NCBI GenBank assembly: GCA_032122355.1
Contig: JAUMCS010000033.1
Span: 1-64,000 of the forward strand
Origin: RFTU01 sp032122355
GTDB lineage: Bacteria > Pseudomonadota > Gammaproteobacteria > Burkholderiales > Burkholderiaceae_C
Direction: 5' to 3'
DNA: 64,000 nt
Of the stretch, positions 1 through 9,724 are shown piece by piece. The notes below the pieces were generated by a model that worked only from the letters and a program-made list of their open reading frames with translations, ran no database searches and was not told where the DNA came from. Both the position numbers and the translations under genes were made by a program. Positions within the stretch are counted from its first letter, which is position 1; the number at the start of each line of letters is the position of its first letter.

Positions 1-3000
1 CTAGCGTTTGCGCAAATAGTTGGCGGATGACATCCCAAAAGCCAATGTAGGTAGCCGCACACGATCGCGGCGTTTTGCCAATCGGGGTTTGATCGACCTC
101 AAGCACCCTGTCAATGAGGCTCCATCCCTCCAAACCTGAACATCCTTGCCAGAGCAAGCCGCCTGACCCGTCGTGACCTTTATGAGCTTTGTGCGCCAAG
201 GCATTTTGTACATTGCTCAAAATTACATCGCGTGCCAATGTGCTTTTGCCACTGCCTGAAACGCCCGTTACGCACACCAGCCGATGCAAGGGAATAGCCG
301 CATCTACGTGTTTTAAGTTGTGTTCGTAGGCACTGCGCACCTGCAATGCGGGCTCCGTAGCGTTGATGTTTCGGCGGGGCCGCATGGGATGCTGCATGGG
401 GTGCGCTAGGCATTGGCCCGTGAGTGAATCGGGCACAGCCGAAATTTGCGCTACGGTGCCTTGCGCCACCACTCGCCCACCACGGCTACCCGCACCGGGC
501 CCAATGTCAATGATGTGATCGGCATGGCGTATGGTTTCTTCATCGTGCTCAACCACCACCAAGGTATTGCCTCGTTCCCCCAAGCGCTTGAGCGCACCCA
601 GTAAAATTTGATTATCACGTGGATGCAAACCGATGGTGGGTTCATCGAGCACATAGCAAACACCTTGCAAATGGCTGCCCAGTTGGGCTGCTAGCCGAAT
701 TCGCTGTGCTTCCCCCCCACTCAGCGTTGGGGCCGCTCGGTCTAGGGTTAAGTAACCCAAGCCGACTTCTTCTAAAAATGCCAATCGGTGCTGAATTTCA
801 CTCACCACATCACGGCCAATATCCGCTTGCCGCCCCTGCAAGTTCAGTTGTATGATCCAATCCTTTGCCTGTGCCACCGACCACTGCGCAACTTGGGTAA
901 TCGATTGGTGCTGTAAGCGCACGGCACGCGCAGCGGGGTTCAAGCGTGTGCCCTGACATTCAGGGCATGGGCTTTGTTCCATTTCTTCCCAATCAGGCTC
1001 GGGCGGGACAAAGGTTTTTTCTTGCTGCTGATTGCTGTGCAAGGGTTGTTCGGTATAGGCTTCGCGCTGTGCCTTCGTCAGTGCCAGCCCCGTGCCGCAG
1101 CAATGGCCACACCAGCCTTGCGCACTGTTAAAGCTGAACCAGCGCGGATCAGGCTCAGCGTAACTGGTGCCGCAGGTGGGGCAGGCGCGTTCAGTAGAAA
1201 ACACGCTGATGCGGCCTATGCCCTGCGTGCTCAGGCCCCGCGCCATGGCATGTGCGAGCCCATCCAAAGGCGCCAATACGTGCACCACACCTTTGCCTAA
1301 CTGGACCGTTCGTTGAATGAACTGGCGCAGCATGGCTTCGTTTTCAGGCTGGAGCACCACATCGGCCACTGGTAATTCAATCGTGTGTTCATGATAGCGA
1401 TCAAGCGCAGGCCAGGGCTCGGTGGGCACAAATTCACCATTGACTCGCAAGTGCGTATGGCCCCTGGCCTTGGCCCATTTGGCCAGATCGTTATACACGC
1501 CTTTGCGTTGAATCACCAAGGGCGCCAATAGGCCCACATGTTGGTCGCGATAGGCGTGCAATAACTGCGCGGCAATACTGTGCTCACTTTGTGCTTGCAC
1601 GGGGGTGTCATCGCGTACACAATGCTGTACGCCTAACTTCACCCACAGCAAGCGCAGAAAATGCCAGACTTCTGTCATGGTGGCGACGGTACTTTTTTGC
1701 CCGCCACGAGATTGCCTTTGTTCTATAGCCACCGTGGGCGGAATACCCAATACCGCATCCACATCGGGGCGGCCTGCGGGTTGCACCATGCTGCGAGCAT
1801 AGGCATTGAGGCTTTCCAGATAGCGACGCTGTCCTTCATTGAACAAAATATCAAAGGCCAAGGTTGATTTTCCCGAACCACTCACCCCCGTGATCACATT
1901 GAATTGTCCACGGGGTATATCCACGGATAAGCCCTGCAAATTATGCTCATGTGCAGAAATGATCGAAATCACATCGGGGTAGGGTTCAGTGCGGTTGCGA
2001 TAGGATGCCGTGCTTTGTGCCACGTGCATGGCCTCGTGCCCCGCTTCGCGCAAGGCTATTGCCGTATGGGAATCAGGGTGCCTAGCCACTTCATCCGGCG
2101 AGCCCTCACACACCAATTGGCCGCCGCCTTCGCCGCCTTCCGGCCCAAGGTCGATCAACCAATCCGAAGCGCGGATCACATCAAGGTTATGTTCAATCAA
2201 AATGATGGAATGGCCCGCTTGTAGCAATTGGCGCAGGGCCTTCATCAGTTTGGCAATATCCTCAAAGTGTAAGCCGGTGGTAGGCTCATCCATTAAAAAC
2301 AAAATGCCCTTACGCGCCAGGCGTTGCGTAGGTGTCAGCGCCGCCTGGGCCAGAAATGCCGCCAATTTCAAACGCTGTGCCTCACCGCCGGATAGGGTGG
2401 GTACGGGTTGGCCCAAGCGCAAATAATCCAAGCCCACATCCAGCAAAGGTTGTAGGCGAGCCCGCACTGTGCCATCATGCTTAAAAAACTCACAGGCTTC
2501 GCTTACCGTTAAATCCAACACCTCGGCCACAGATAGCGCTCTACCCGCGCGCAACAGTTTGACTTCTAAAACTTCCGGCCGATAGCGCTGGCCTAAACAA
2601 TCGGGGCAGCGCAAATACACATCCGACAAAAATTGCATTTCCACGTGCTCAAAGCCTGATCCACCGCAGCTGGAGCAACGTCCATGCCCCGTATTGAAGC
2701 TGAACATACCCGCCGCATAGTCGCGCTCATGCGCTAGGGGTGTTGCCGCAAATAAGGGACGAATTTCATCAAAGGCGCCCATGTAACTCACGGGGTTGGA
2801 ACGGGCGGTTTTTCCAATCGGGCTTTGATCCACAAACATCGCATCGGCCAGCGTTTCTGCACCTAACAACGCATCGTGTTCACCCGGAGATTCCGTGGCT
2901 TTGCCAAAATGCCTTGTCAGTGCAGGGTAGAGCACATCTTGCACCAAAGTGCTCTTACCCGAGCCCGATACGCCGGTGATGGTGACCAAGCGTTGCAGAG

Positions 3001-4936
3001 GAAAGGTGACGGTAAGGTTTTGTAAATTGTGCGCCCGTGCGCCCTGCAATATCAGCTTGGGCGTATGGTTTTCAACCGCACGGCTCAGCCCCAAGGCAAT
3101 GCGCTTGCGCCCACCCAAATAGGCACCGGTTAAAGTGTCGGCATGCTTTGCCTGAGCGGGCGTACCATCAAACACAATCTGTCCGCCCTGCACGCCTGGC
3201 CCGGGCCCCATATCAATCAAACGATCAGCGGCCACCATAATGGCCGGATCATGCTCGACCACCACCAAGGTGTTGCCGGCATCGCGCAGGCGTTGCATGG
3301 CTTGGGTTATACGGTTCATATCGCGCGGATGCAGGCCAATGCTGGGTTCATCCAGCACAAACAGCGTATTCACCAGCGAGGTACCCAGTGCAGTGGTGAG
3401 ATTGATGCGCTGGACCTCTCCACCCGAAAGGGTGCGGCTTTGCCGATCAAGCGTGAGATAGCCCAAACCCACATCACACAAATAATTCAAGCGATGCCGA
3501 ATTTCATGCAGCAGCATATCCAAGGCATCATTCAGCTCAGCGCTACCGAGGTCCAACCCTTGGAAGAAGGTATGCAAACGCGCAATGGGCAGGCTCATCA
3601 AATCAAACAAACTCAGCCCATCGAGCGCCATTAACTGCCCTTTAGTCCAGCGCACACCGCGAGGCAAAAAGCGCTGATCAGGTGGCAGTACCGCATCGGC
3701 TTGGGCTTTGCTGCCCATACGCCAAAGCAGTGACTGCGTTTGCAAGCGTGCGCCGCCGCACTGGGGGCAATGGGTATAGCTGCGGTATTTTGACAGCAAA
3801 ACCCGAATGTGCATTTTGTAGCTTTTACTTTCGAGATACTCAAAAAACCGGCGTATGCCATACCATTGGCGATTCCAATGGCCACTCCAGTTGGGGTCGC
3901 CTTCTAGCACCCAGTGTTGTTGTGCGGGGGGCAGTTCCTGCCAAGGCGTATCTCGGGGAATGCCAGCCTTGCCCGCATGGTCCATCAAGTCTTGTTGGTT
4001 ATCGGCCCAAGCGGGAGTTTGCAGGGTTTTGATAGCGCCATTGCGCAAGGTTTTGCGGCCATCCGGAATCACCAAGCCCCAATCTACGCCGATCACTCGG
4101 CCAAAACCACGGCAATGCGGGCACGCACCCATAGGAGAATTAAAACTGAACAAGCCAGGCTGTGGTGCCGCATAGCTCAAACCACTTTGGGGGCAATGCA
4201 AACCCAAGGCATAGGGCCAAACCTGCGTTTCTTGTTCCGATATCAGCGCAAACACTTTTAGCTGCCCACTGCCTCGCTGCAAAGCTGCTTCAATCGCCTC
4301 GATCACGCGTATACGTTCGGCCGAGCCCATGCGAATACGATCGGCCACCACGTCTAAAATTTTGAGCGAATCTTCGATTCTTTCGCTTTGAACGCGGGTA
4401 TAGCCACTGGCCGCCAGCCATTGGCTTTGTTCATCGGCGCTGATGTCTGCGGGTAGTTTGGCGGTAAATGTCAGAATCAGGCGCGGGTCATAATACTGTG
4501 CAGCTTTGGCCAGCAAATCAGCATAAATACTGGCGGGTGTATCGGCGGTTACGGCTAAAGCGGTGTCTTGATCATACAAATGGGCGGCTCGGGCAAACAG
4601 CAACTTGAGGTGATCATTCAGCTCGGTCATGGTACCCACGGTAGAGCGGCTCGTGCGCACGGGATTGATTTGATCAATCGCAATCGCTGGCGGTACACCT
4701 TCTACTTTGTCCACGGCAGGTCGATCCATGCGGTCTAGAAACTGGCGCGCATAGGCACTGAAGGTTTCTACATAGCGGCGTTGCCCTTCAGCATATAGCG
4801 TATCAAATACTAAACTGCTTTTGCCTGCACCACTGGGGCCGGTGACTACGGTGAGTTCGCCGGTGCGGATGTCAAGATCCAGGTTTTTAAGATTGTGCTG
4901 GCGTGCACCGCGAATATGAATAAATCCAGAGGACAT
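1..4936 (-). CDS. uvrA: Double-length (tandem) excinuclease ABC subunit A, 3' end outside window
   Basis: The reading frame is open from the ATG at 4936 to the left edge, giving 1645 codons with no stop seen, so the C-terminus lies outside the window. UvrA is the damage-recognition ATPase of nucleotide excision repair. The protein is two UvrA units in one chain. Unit 1 starts with a Walker A GPSGAGKS at residues 33-40, followed by zinc-finger CPHC/CPQC pairs, an LSGGE signature and a second Walker A (GVSGSGKST). Unit 2 begins near residue 990 (DNA about 1970) with another GVSGSGKST, then CPTC/CGHC and CPEC fingers, LSGGEAQR and a last GVSGSGKST near 270. An ordinary UvrA is about 940 residues. 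Fused UvrAs near 1900 residues are, from memory, known in Burkholderiales, often beside a normal uvrA elsewhere. It is divergent from the TlpA-like gene. Whether both halves are catalytic is not known from sequence. Confidence 0.93.
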   Translation of the reverse strand, partial: MSSGFIHIRGARQHNLKNLDLDIRTGELTVVTGPSGAGKSSLVFDTLYAEGQRRYVETFSAYARQFLDRMDRPAVDKVEGVPPAIAIDQINPVRTSRSTVGTMTELNDHLKLLFARAAHLYDQDTALAVTADTPASIYADLLAKAAQYYDPRLILTFTAKLPADISADEQSQWLAASGYTRVQSERIEDSLKILDVVADRIRMGSAERIRVIEAIEAALQRGSGQLKVFALISEQETQVWPYALGLHCPQSGLSYAAPQPGLFSFNSPMGACPHCRGFGRVIGVDWGLVIPDGRKTLRNGAIKTLQTPAWADNQQDLMDHAGKAGIPRDTPWQELPPAQQHWVLEGDPNWSGHWNRQWYGIRRFFEYLESKSYKMHIRVLLSKYRSYTHCPQCGGARLQTQSLLWRMGSKAQADAVLPPDQRFLPRGVRWTKGQLMALDGLSLFDLMSLPIARLHTFFQGLDLGSAELNDALDMLLHEIRHRLNYLCDVGLGYLTLDRQSRTLSGGEVQRINLTTALGTSLVNTLFVLDEPSIGLHPRDMNRITQAMQRLRDAGNTLVVVEHDPAIMVAADRLIDMGPGPGVQGGQIVFDGTPAQAKHADTLTGAYLGGRKRIALGLSRAVENHTPKLILQGARAHNLQNLTVTFPLQRLVTITGVSGSGKSTLVQDVLYPALTRHFGKATESPGEHDALLGAETLADAMFVDQSPIGKTARSNPVSYMGAFDEIRPLFAATPLAHERDYAAGMFSFNTGHGRCSSCGGSGFEHVEMQFLSDVYLRCPDCLGQRYRPEVLEVKLLRAGRALSVAEVLDLTVSEACEFFKHDGTVRARLQPLLDVGLDYLRLGQPVPTLSGGEAQRLKLAAFLAQAALTPTQRLARKGILFLMDEPTTGLHFEDIAKLMKALRQLLQAGHSIILIEHNLDVIRASDWLIDLGPEGGEGGGQLVCEGSPDEVARHPDSHTAIALREAGHEAMHVAQSTASYRNRTEPYPDVISIISAHEHNLQGLSVDIPRGQFNVITGVSGSGKSTLAFDILFNEGQRRYLESLNAYARSMVQPAGRPDVDAVLGIPPTVAIEQRQSRGGQKSTVATMTEVWHFLRLLWVKLGVQHCVRDDTPVQAQSEHSIAAQLLHAYRDQHVGLLAPLVIQRKGVYNDLAKWAKARGHTHLRVNGEFVPTEPWPALDRYHEHTIELPVADVVLQPENEAMLRQFIQRTVQLGKGVVHVLAPLDGLAHAMARGLSTQGIGRISVFSTERACPTCGTSYAEPDPRWFSFNSAQGWCGHCCGTGLALTKAQREAYTEQPLHSNQQQEKTFVPPEPDWEEMEQSPCPECQGTRLNPAARAVRLQHQSITQVAQWSVAQAKDWIIQLNLQGRQADIGRDVVSEIQHRLAFLEEVGLGYLTLDRAAPTLSGGEAQRIRLAAQLGSHLQGVCYVLDEPTIGLHPRDNQILLGALKRLGERGNTLVVVEHDEETIRHADHIIDIGPGAGSRGGRVVAQGTVAQISAVPDSLTGQCLAHPMQHPMRPRRNINATEPALQVRSAYEHNLKHVDAAIPLHRLVCVTGVSGSGKSTLARDVILSNVQNALAHKAHKGHDGSGGLLWQGCSGLEGWSLIDRVLEVDQTPIGKTPRSCAATYIGFWDVIRQLFAQTL

Positions 4937-5025
4937 AAGTGGGCAATGAAGATTAAGCCCCACCCGATGGGGCCACAAGAGGGATAATAACCAAACATTC
5001 CGCCAAAATGACCGACAGGTGTTAT

Positions 5026-5562
5026 ATGCTTCCATTTCATCATCATGAACCCACCTTCAGCCGCCGCAGCCTGCTTCGTCTAGGTTTAGCAGGCATGGGT
5101 GGCGGTTTATCTGGGGCTTTAATCGGCTGTGCCCCGCGTGAATTGGCACCCGATACAGTCTTTGTCCGACTGGATGGAAGTTCGGGGCAGTTATCCGACT
5201 GGCGCGGCAAAGTGGTATTAGTGAATTTTTGGGCCACCAGTTGTGCCAGTTGTGTCGCTGAAATGCCCGAGATGGTGCAAACCCATCAACGCTTTCATGC
5301 TCAGGGTTATGAAACCTTGGCAGTGGCCATGAGCTATGACCCGCCGGCTTATGTGGTCAATTTTACGCAGCAACGCCAACTGCCCTTTGCAGTGGCCATT
5401 GATAACCAAGGAACCATAGCGCGGGCTTTTGGTGATGTGAAAATCACGCCCACGCATTTTTTATTAGACAAACAGGGCCGTATCGTAAAGCGTTATGTGG
5501 GCCCGCCTGACTTTGCCGCATTTCGCTCACAAGTCGAAAAATTATTGGCGGAAAAAGCCTAA
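5026..5562 (+). CDS. TlpA-like thioredoxin-fold lipoprotein or Tat-exported redoxin
   Basis: This 178-residue protein has a thioredoxin fold of the TlpA/ResA type, which reduces or exchanges disulfides outside the cytoplasm, often during cytochrome c maturation or for oxidative stress. The N-terminus has a twin-arginine motif (SRRSLLRLG), a hydrophobic stretch and a lipobox-like LIGC, so export by Tat with lipidation is likely. The mature part contains the active site WATSCASC (CxxC) and a cis-proline region near ITPTHF. The ATG at 5026 is preferred because a purine-rich GACAGG lies just upstream. An ATG at 5008 would add six residues without a ribosome site. It is convergent with fmt, with only 7 bases between the stops. 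The substrate cannot be told from sequence. Confidence 0.85.
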   Translation: MLPFHHHEPTFSRRSLLRLGLAGMGGGLSGALIGCAPRELAPDTVFVRLDGSSGQLSDWRGKVVLVNFWATSCASCVAEMPEMVQTHQRFHAQGYETLAVAMSYDPPAYVVNFTQQRQLPFAVAIDNQGTIARAFGDVKITPTHFLLDKQGRIVKRYVGPPDFAAFRSQVEKLLAEKA

Positions 5563-5569
5563 ACCGCGA

Positions 5570-6553
5570 CTATTCACCGCGCTGCCACAGGGGGTGGTGT
5601 GGGCCAAGCCCAGCCACAAAAGCCGCCGCAGAAATGCGCTTACCTCCTGGGCGTTGCACCACTTTCACATGCAAAGCCCCCTGACCACACGTCACCAACA
5701 GCGGATACCGCTCTGAAGTCAACCACGTGCCTGGGGGGGCTCCGGTCGGTTCAGGCACCACATCTGCCGCCCATACTTTGAGCGTTTCAACCCCATCACT
5801 GCAACTAGCACCTGGGAAGGGATCGAACGCACGTATGCGGCGTGCAATCACCTCGGCGGGGAGTGTCCAATCAATAGCACTTTCTGACTTCTCAATTTTG
5901 TGCGCATAGCACACCCCTTCGCTGGCTTGCGCTTGAGCGATGACAGGCCCTTGCGCCAAATCTGCTAGGGTGCTCAATAACAATTGCCCGCCCAACACCG
6001 CCAGTTCATCATGCAAGCTGGCGGTGGTATGGTGGGCATGAATGGGAATGGCTTGTTGGCGCAAAATGCCGCCCGTATCTAAGCCTTCATCCATCTGCAT
6101 CATGCAAATACCGGTTTGGCTATCCCCCGCCTCGATGGCCCGATGAATAGGTGCGGCCCCGCGCCAGCGTGGCAACAGCGAAGCATGAATATTGATGCAA
6201 CCTAAGCGCGGCCATTGCAGCACCCAAGCCGGCAAAATCAAGCCATAGGCCGCCACAATCATCACATCCATCTGAACCGCACGCATAGCCGCTTGCGCCG
6301 CCATGGCATCATCGGCGTAGCGGCCATCCAGGCGCAAGCTACGCGGTTGATATACGGGAATATTCGCCGCCAGCGCGCGTTTTTTGACGGCAGAAGCCTG
6401 TAGCGCCATCCCCCGCCCAGCAGGGCGATCGGGCTGAGTAAAAACCATGGCCACTTCATAGCCAGCAGCCAAAGTCGCATCCAGCGCTTGAGCCGCAAAT
6501 TCAGGTGTGCCGGCAAAGGCGAGGCGCAAGGGTTGGTTCAATGAATCGGTCAT
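5570..6553 (-). CDS. fmt: Methionyl-tRNA formyltransferase
   Basis: The product (327 residues, usual family length about 310-330) formylates the methionine on initiator tRNA using 10-formyl-tetrahydrofolate. The catalytic loop SLLPRWRGAAP is present, preceded by the conserved AYGLILP and INIHAS segments. The N-terminal formyltransferase domain starts with the typical FAGTPEFA. A C-terminal OB-like tRNA-binding domain follows after about residue 210. The start is taken as the ATG at 6553; the TTG directly before it is less likely. It lies downstream of def in the same direction with a 35-base gap, the usual def-fmt operon coupling formylation to deformylation. Confidence 0.97.
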   Translation of the reverse strand: MTDSLNQPLRLAFAGTPEFAAQALDATLAAGYEVAMVFTQPDRPAGRGMALQASAVKKRALAANIPVYQPRSLRLDGRYADDAMAAQAAMRAVQMDVMIVAAYGLILPAWVLQWPRLGCINIHASLLPRWRGAAPIHRAIEAGDSQTGICMMQMDEGLDTGGILRQQAIPIHAHHTTASLHDELAVLGGQLLLSTLADLAQGPVIAQAQASEGVCYAHKIEKSESAIDWTLPAEVIARRIRAFDPFPGASCSDGVETLKVWAADVVPEPTGAPPGTWLTSERYPLLVTCGQGALHVKVVQRPGGKRISAAAFVAGLGPHHPLWQRGE

Positions 6554-6588
6554 CAATATGGGGCAGTGGGCTCAGGCATTCTTTGCGA

Positions 6589-7092
6589 TCAAGCCGAACG
6601 GTTGCGTTTGAGTATTTTGGCCTTGATGCGATCGCGTTTGAGTAGGCTTAAATATTCCACAAATACCTTACCTAACAAGTGATCCATTTCATGTTGAATG
6701 CAAATGGCAGCTAAACCTTGGGTTTGAAGGTCGAAGGTTTTGCCATGTCGATCAAGTGCGCGCACCGTTACCCACACATGGCGATTGACCTTATCGCGCA
6801 CATCAGGCACCGATAAACACCCTTCATCACCCAATTTCATTTCGGTGCTGCGTTCGATGATTTCCGGGTTGATAAAAACATAGGGTTGATCGCGTGTTTC
6901 GGATGTATCCATCACAAACAGGCGCTCATGCACATTCACTTGCGTTGCGGCCAAACCCACGCCTTCCGCGGTGTACATGGTTTCAAGCATGTCATCGGCC
7001 AATTGGCGTATGCGCTCATCGACGGTGGAAATGGGTTGGGCCACTGTGTGTAAGCGCGGATCGGGGTAGTGCAATATTGCAAGTTGGCTCAT
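6589..7092 (-). CDS. def: Peptide deformylase
   Basis: This 167-residue metalloenzyme removes the N-formyl group from nascent proteins. All three family motifs are visible: GVGLAATQ, EGCLS (metal-binding Cys) and QHEMDHL (HExxH metal-binding helix). The start at 7092 gives the standard N-terminus MSQLAILHYPDPRL. In-frame codons further upstream (to 7158) would add an unconserved leader that runs toward ahcY. It is the first gene of the def-fmt operon and is divergent from ahcY, so the 109 bases between 7093 and 7201 should hold both promoters. Confidence 0.97.
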   Translation of the reverse strand: MSQLAILHYPDPRLHTVAQPISTVDERIRQLADDMLETMYTAEGVGLAATQVNVHERLFVMDTSETRDQPYVFINPEIIERSTEMKLGDEGCLSVPDVRDKVNRHVWVTVRALDRHGKTFDLQTQGLAAICIQHEMDHLLGKVFVEYLSLLKRDRIKAKILKRNRSA

Positions 7093-7201
7093 GGCATCGA
7101 CGTGAATAATTTGAGTACCCATGATAACAGACTGGCAGTGGGCACTGGCGGGATACAATACGCAACGACACCGCAGGATTCAACTTTCTAGGAGCCTATT
7201 C

Positions 7202-8635
7202 ATGTCTGCTGTTATTAAACCCCTTGCCCACCCTGACTTTCATGTGGCCGATTTATCCTTAGCCGATTGGGGCCGTAAAGAAATCCGTATTGCCGAAACT
7301 GAAATGCCTGGCTTGATGGCTATTCGAGAAGAGTTTCGTCAAACCCAGCCGCTCAAAGGTGCGCGCATTGCGGGCTCATTGCACATGACCATCCAAACCG
7401 CCGTGCTGATTGAAACCCTACAAGCTCTGGGCGCACAGGTGCGCTGGGCATCATGCAATATTTTCTCTACTCAAGACCATGCAGCAGCGGCATTAGCAGT
7501 CAACGGGGTGCCAGTTTTTGCCTACAAAGGCGAAACTTTGGCCGATTATTGGGAATACACCCACCGCATCTTTGAATTTGGTGCAGCAGGCACCCCGCAT
7601 GAAGGCCCCAACATGATTTTGGATGATGGTGGTGATGCCACGCTACTCATGCACCTAGGCCAACGCGCCGAAAAAGACCCTTCTGTTCTTACCAACCCGA
7701 ACAGCGAAGAAGAAACCCATTTGTACCAAGCCATTGCCGCCAAACTTCGGCTAGACCCAACATGGTACACGCGAAAGGCAGCGCAAATTATCGGTGTCAC
7801 CGAAGAAACCACCACGGGCGTATTGCGTTTGAACGAAATGAGCGCCAAAGGGCAACTCCAATTCCGCGCCATCAACGTCAATGACTCTGTGACCAAAAGC
7901 AAATTTGACAACCTTTACGGTTGCCGCGAAAGCTTGGTCGATGCCATCAAACGCGCCACTGATGTGATGGTCGCAGGCAAAGTGGCAGTGGTAGCCGGTT
8001 ATGGCGATGTAGGCAAGGGCAGCGCACAGGCTTTACGGGCCTTATCTGCCCAAGTGTGGGTCACTGAAATTGATCCCATCAATGCCCTGCAAGCGGCGAT
8101 GGAAGGCTATAAGGTAGTTACCATGGAATACGCCGCCGACAAAGCCGACATTTTTGTCACCGCCACGGGCAACAAAAATGTCATCCGCTTTGAGCACATG
8201 GCTGCCATGAAAAACGAAGCCATCGTTTGCAACATCGGCCACTTTGACAATGAAATTGATGTGGCCAGTTTGGCGCATTTGCAATGGGATGAAATCAAGC
8301 CTCAGGTGGATCACGTGGTGTTTCCGGATGGCAAACGCATCACTCTATTGGCCAAAGGGCGTTTAGTGAATTTGGGTTGCGCCACGGGCCATCCTAGCTT
8401 TGTCATGAGCTCATCGTTTGCCAATCAAACCATTGCTCAGATTGAACTTTTCACGAAAAGTGAACACTACACCCCAGGCAAAGTGTATGTTTTACCCAAG
8501 CATCTCGATGAAAAAGTAGCACGCCTACATTTGAAAAAGGTCGGTGCCATGCTCACTGAACTTACCGATGAGCAAGCCGCCTACATCGGTGTATCCAAGG
8601 AAGGCCCTTACAAGGCATCAACCTATCGTTATTAA
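7202..8635 (+). CDS. ahcY: S-adenosyl-homocysteine hydrolase (adenosylhomocysteinase)
   Basis: The enzyme splits S-adenosylhomocysteine into adenosine and homocysteine, using a bound NAD cofactor, and so keeps methyltransferases active. It is 477 residues, normal for the proteobacterial form with the extra internal loop. Visible motifs are the substrate-binding SCNIFSTQDHAAAA near the N-terminus, the NAD-binding VAGYGDVGKGSA and the C-terminal KASTYRY. The ATG at 7202 has a good ribosome site (AGGAG at about 7190). The in-frame codons back to 7121 overlap the def leader region and are not conserved. It is followed 48 bases later by metF; together they recycle homocysteine to methionine. Confidence 0.98.
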   Translation: MSAVIKPLAHPDFHVADLSLADWGRKEIRIAETEMPGLMAIREEFRQTQPLKGARIAGSLHMTIQTAVLIETLQALGAQVRWASCNIFSTQDHAAAALAVNGVPVFAYKGETLADYWEYTHRIFEFGAAGTPHEGPNMILDDGGDATLLMHLGQRAEKDPSVLTNPNSEEETHLYQAIAAKLRLDPTWYTRKAAQIIGVTEETTTGVLRLNEMSAKGQLQFRAINVNDSVTKSKFDNLYGCRESLVDAIKRATDVMVAGKVAVVAGYGDVGKGSAQALRALSAQVWVTEIDPINALQAAMEGYKVVTMEYAADKADIFVTATGNKNVIRFEHMAAMKNEAIVCNIGHFDNEIDVASLAHLQWDEIKPQVDHVVFPDGKRITLLAKGRLVNLGCATGHPSFVMSSSFANQTIAQIELFTKSEHYTPGKVYVLPKHLDEKVARLHLKKVGAMLTELTDEQAAYIGVSKEGPYKASTYRY

Positions 8636-8683
8636 ACGTAAACCATTCTCCTGCCGTTGCAACCCCATTTTTGGTACTTGCCT

Positions 8684-9580
8684 ATGCCCTCCCTTGCCAA
8701 TACCCGACTACCCGTGAGCTTGGAATTTTTTCCACCCAAAACCGCCGAAGGGGTGATCAAGCTTGCGCACGTGCGGCAACAGTTATATGCCTTGCAACCG
8801 CAATTTTGTTCGGTCACCTATGGGGCGGGGGGCTCTACCCAAGAGGGTACCCTACACACCGTACAAGCCATTTTGGCTGAAGGGCATGACGCTGCGCCAC
8901 ACTTCAGCTGTATCGGAGCCAGCCGAGACTCTATTCGAGCGCAGCTGCAGGGGTTTCAGCAAGCGGATATCCGCCGTATTGTGGCACTGCGCGGCGACCT
9001 ACCCAGCGGCTATGGTTTAGGAGGCGAATTTCGCTATGCCAGCGATTTAGTGGCATTTATTCGCGCCGAAACCGGCTCTTATTTCCACATTGAAGTTGGG
9101 GCCTACCCAGAAATGCACCCGCAAGCGCGCAGCCCGCAAGAAGACTTGCAAGCATTTGCCACGAAAATCAAGGCGGGTGCCAATTCAGCCATCACGCAAA
9201 TGTTTTTTAACAGCGATGCCTATTTCCGCTTTGTAGATGAAGCGGCGGCTTTAGGTGTAGATGTACCTATTGTGCCCGGCATCATGCCCATTAGTAATGC
9301 CAGTGGCATTATCCGCTTTGCTGATAATTGCGGCACGGAAATCCCGCGCTGGATACGCCTACGCTTACAAAGTTTTGGCGATGACACCGCTAGCATTCAG
9401 GCTTTTGGCTTAGATGTGATCACCGATTTATGCGATCAATTGCGCTGTGCTGAAGTGCCAGCCCTGCATTTCTACACCATGAACCAGGCCGAGCTCACTA
9501 TCCAAATTTGTCAGCGATTAGGGTTGAACTCTAATGAGTTCAATTTACAAACTACAAATAAAACAATAATACTCAAATAA
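8684..9580 (+). CDS. metF: 5,10-methylenetetrahydrofolate reductase
   Basis: This FAD enzyme reduces methylene-THF to 5-methyl-THF, the methyl donor for methionine synthesis. It is 298 residues, close to E. coli MetF (296). It has the catalytic EFFPPK segment, the conserved RGDLP loop, ITQMFFN and VPGIMPI. The ATG at 8684 (MPSLANTRLPVSLEFFPPK) is chosen over an upstream codon at 8657. The last 20 residues (after CQRLGL) do not look like the usual short MetF end and become AT-rich. This fits a changed 3' end at the border with the AT-rich unknown gene that follows. Confidence 0.95.
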   Translation: MPSLANTRLPVSLEFFPPKTAEGVIKLAHVRQQLYALQPQFCSVTYGAGGSTQEGTLHTVQAILAEGHDAAPHFSCIGASRDSIRAQLQGFQQADIRRIVALRGDLPSGYGLGGEFRYASDLVAFIRAETGSYFHIEVGAYPEMHPQARSPQEDLQAFATKIKAGANSAITQMFFNSDAYFRFVDEAAALGVDVPIVPGIMPISNASGIIRFADNCGTEIPRWIRLRLQSFGDDTASIQAFGLDVITDLCDQLRCAEVPALHFYTMNQAELTIQICQRLGLNSNEFNLQTTNKTIILK

Positions 9581-9724
9581 TTATTAAATCGTTATCTTTT
9601 TATCTTTAAAGACAGGGTTAACCCCATAATGAGGAGGCTCAGGCATATCCTAAAGTGAAGCTTGACATTCATCAAGCAAAAGCCACAACATTTGGTGCTG
9701 AGGTTTTTTTAAACGTGATATCCC
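9581..9724. other. AT-rich intergenic stretch before the unknown 647-residue gene
   Basis: These 144 bases hold no gene. There is a perfect 10-base palindrome GGGTTAACCC at 9615-9624 and a TTGACA at 9662-9667 that could be a -35 element, but no convincing -10 follows at the right distance. No clear ribosome site precedes the ATG at 9725. Confidence 0.5.

Noticed and set aside
7093..7201. Possible SAH or SAM riboswitch before ahcY
   Set aside because: Only 109 bases are shared with the divergent def gene, and the conserved core pattern of the SAH riboswitch could not be found by reading.
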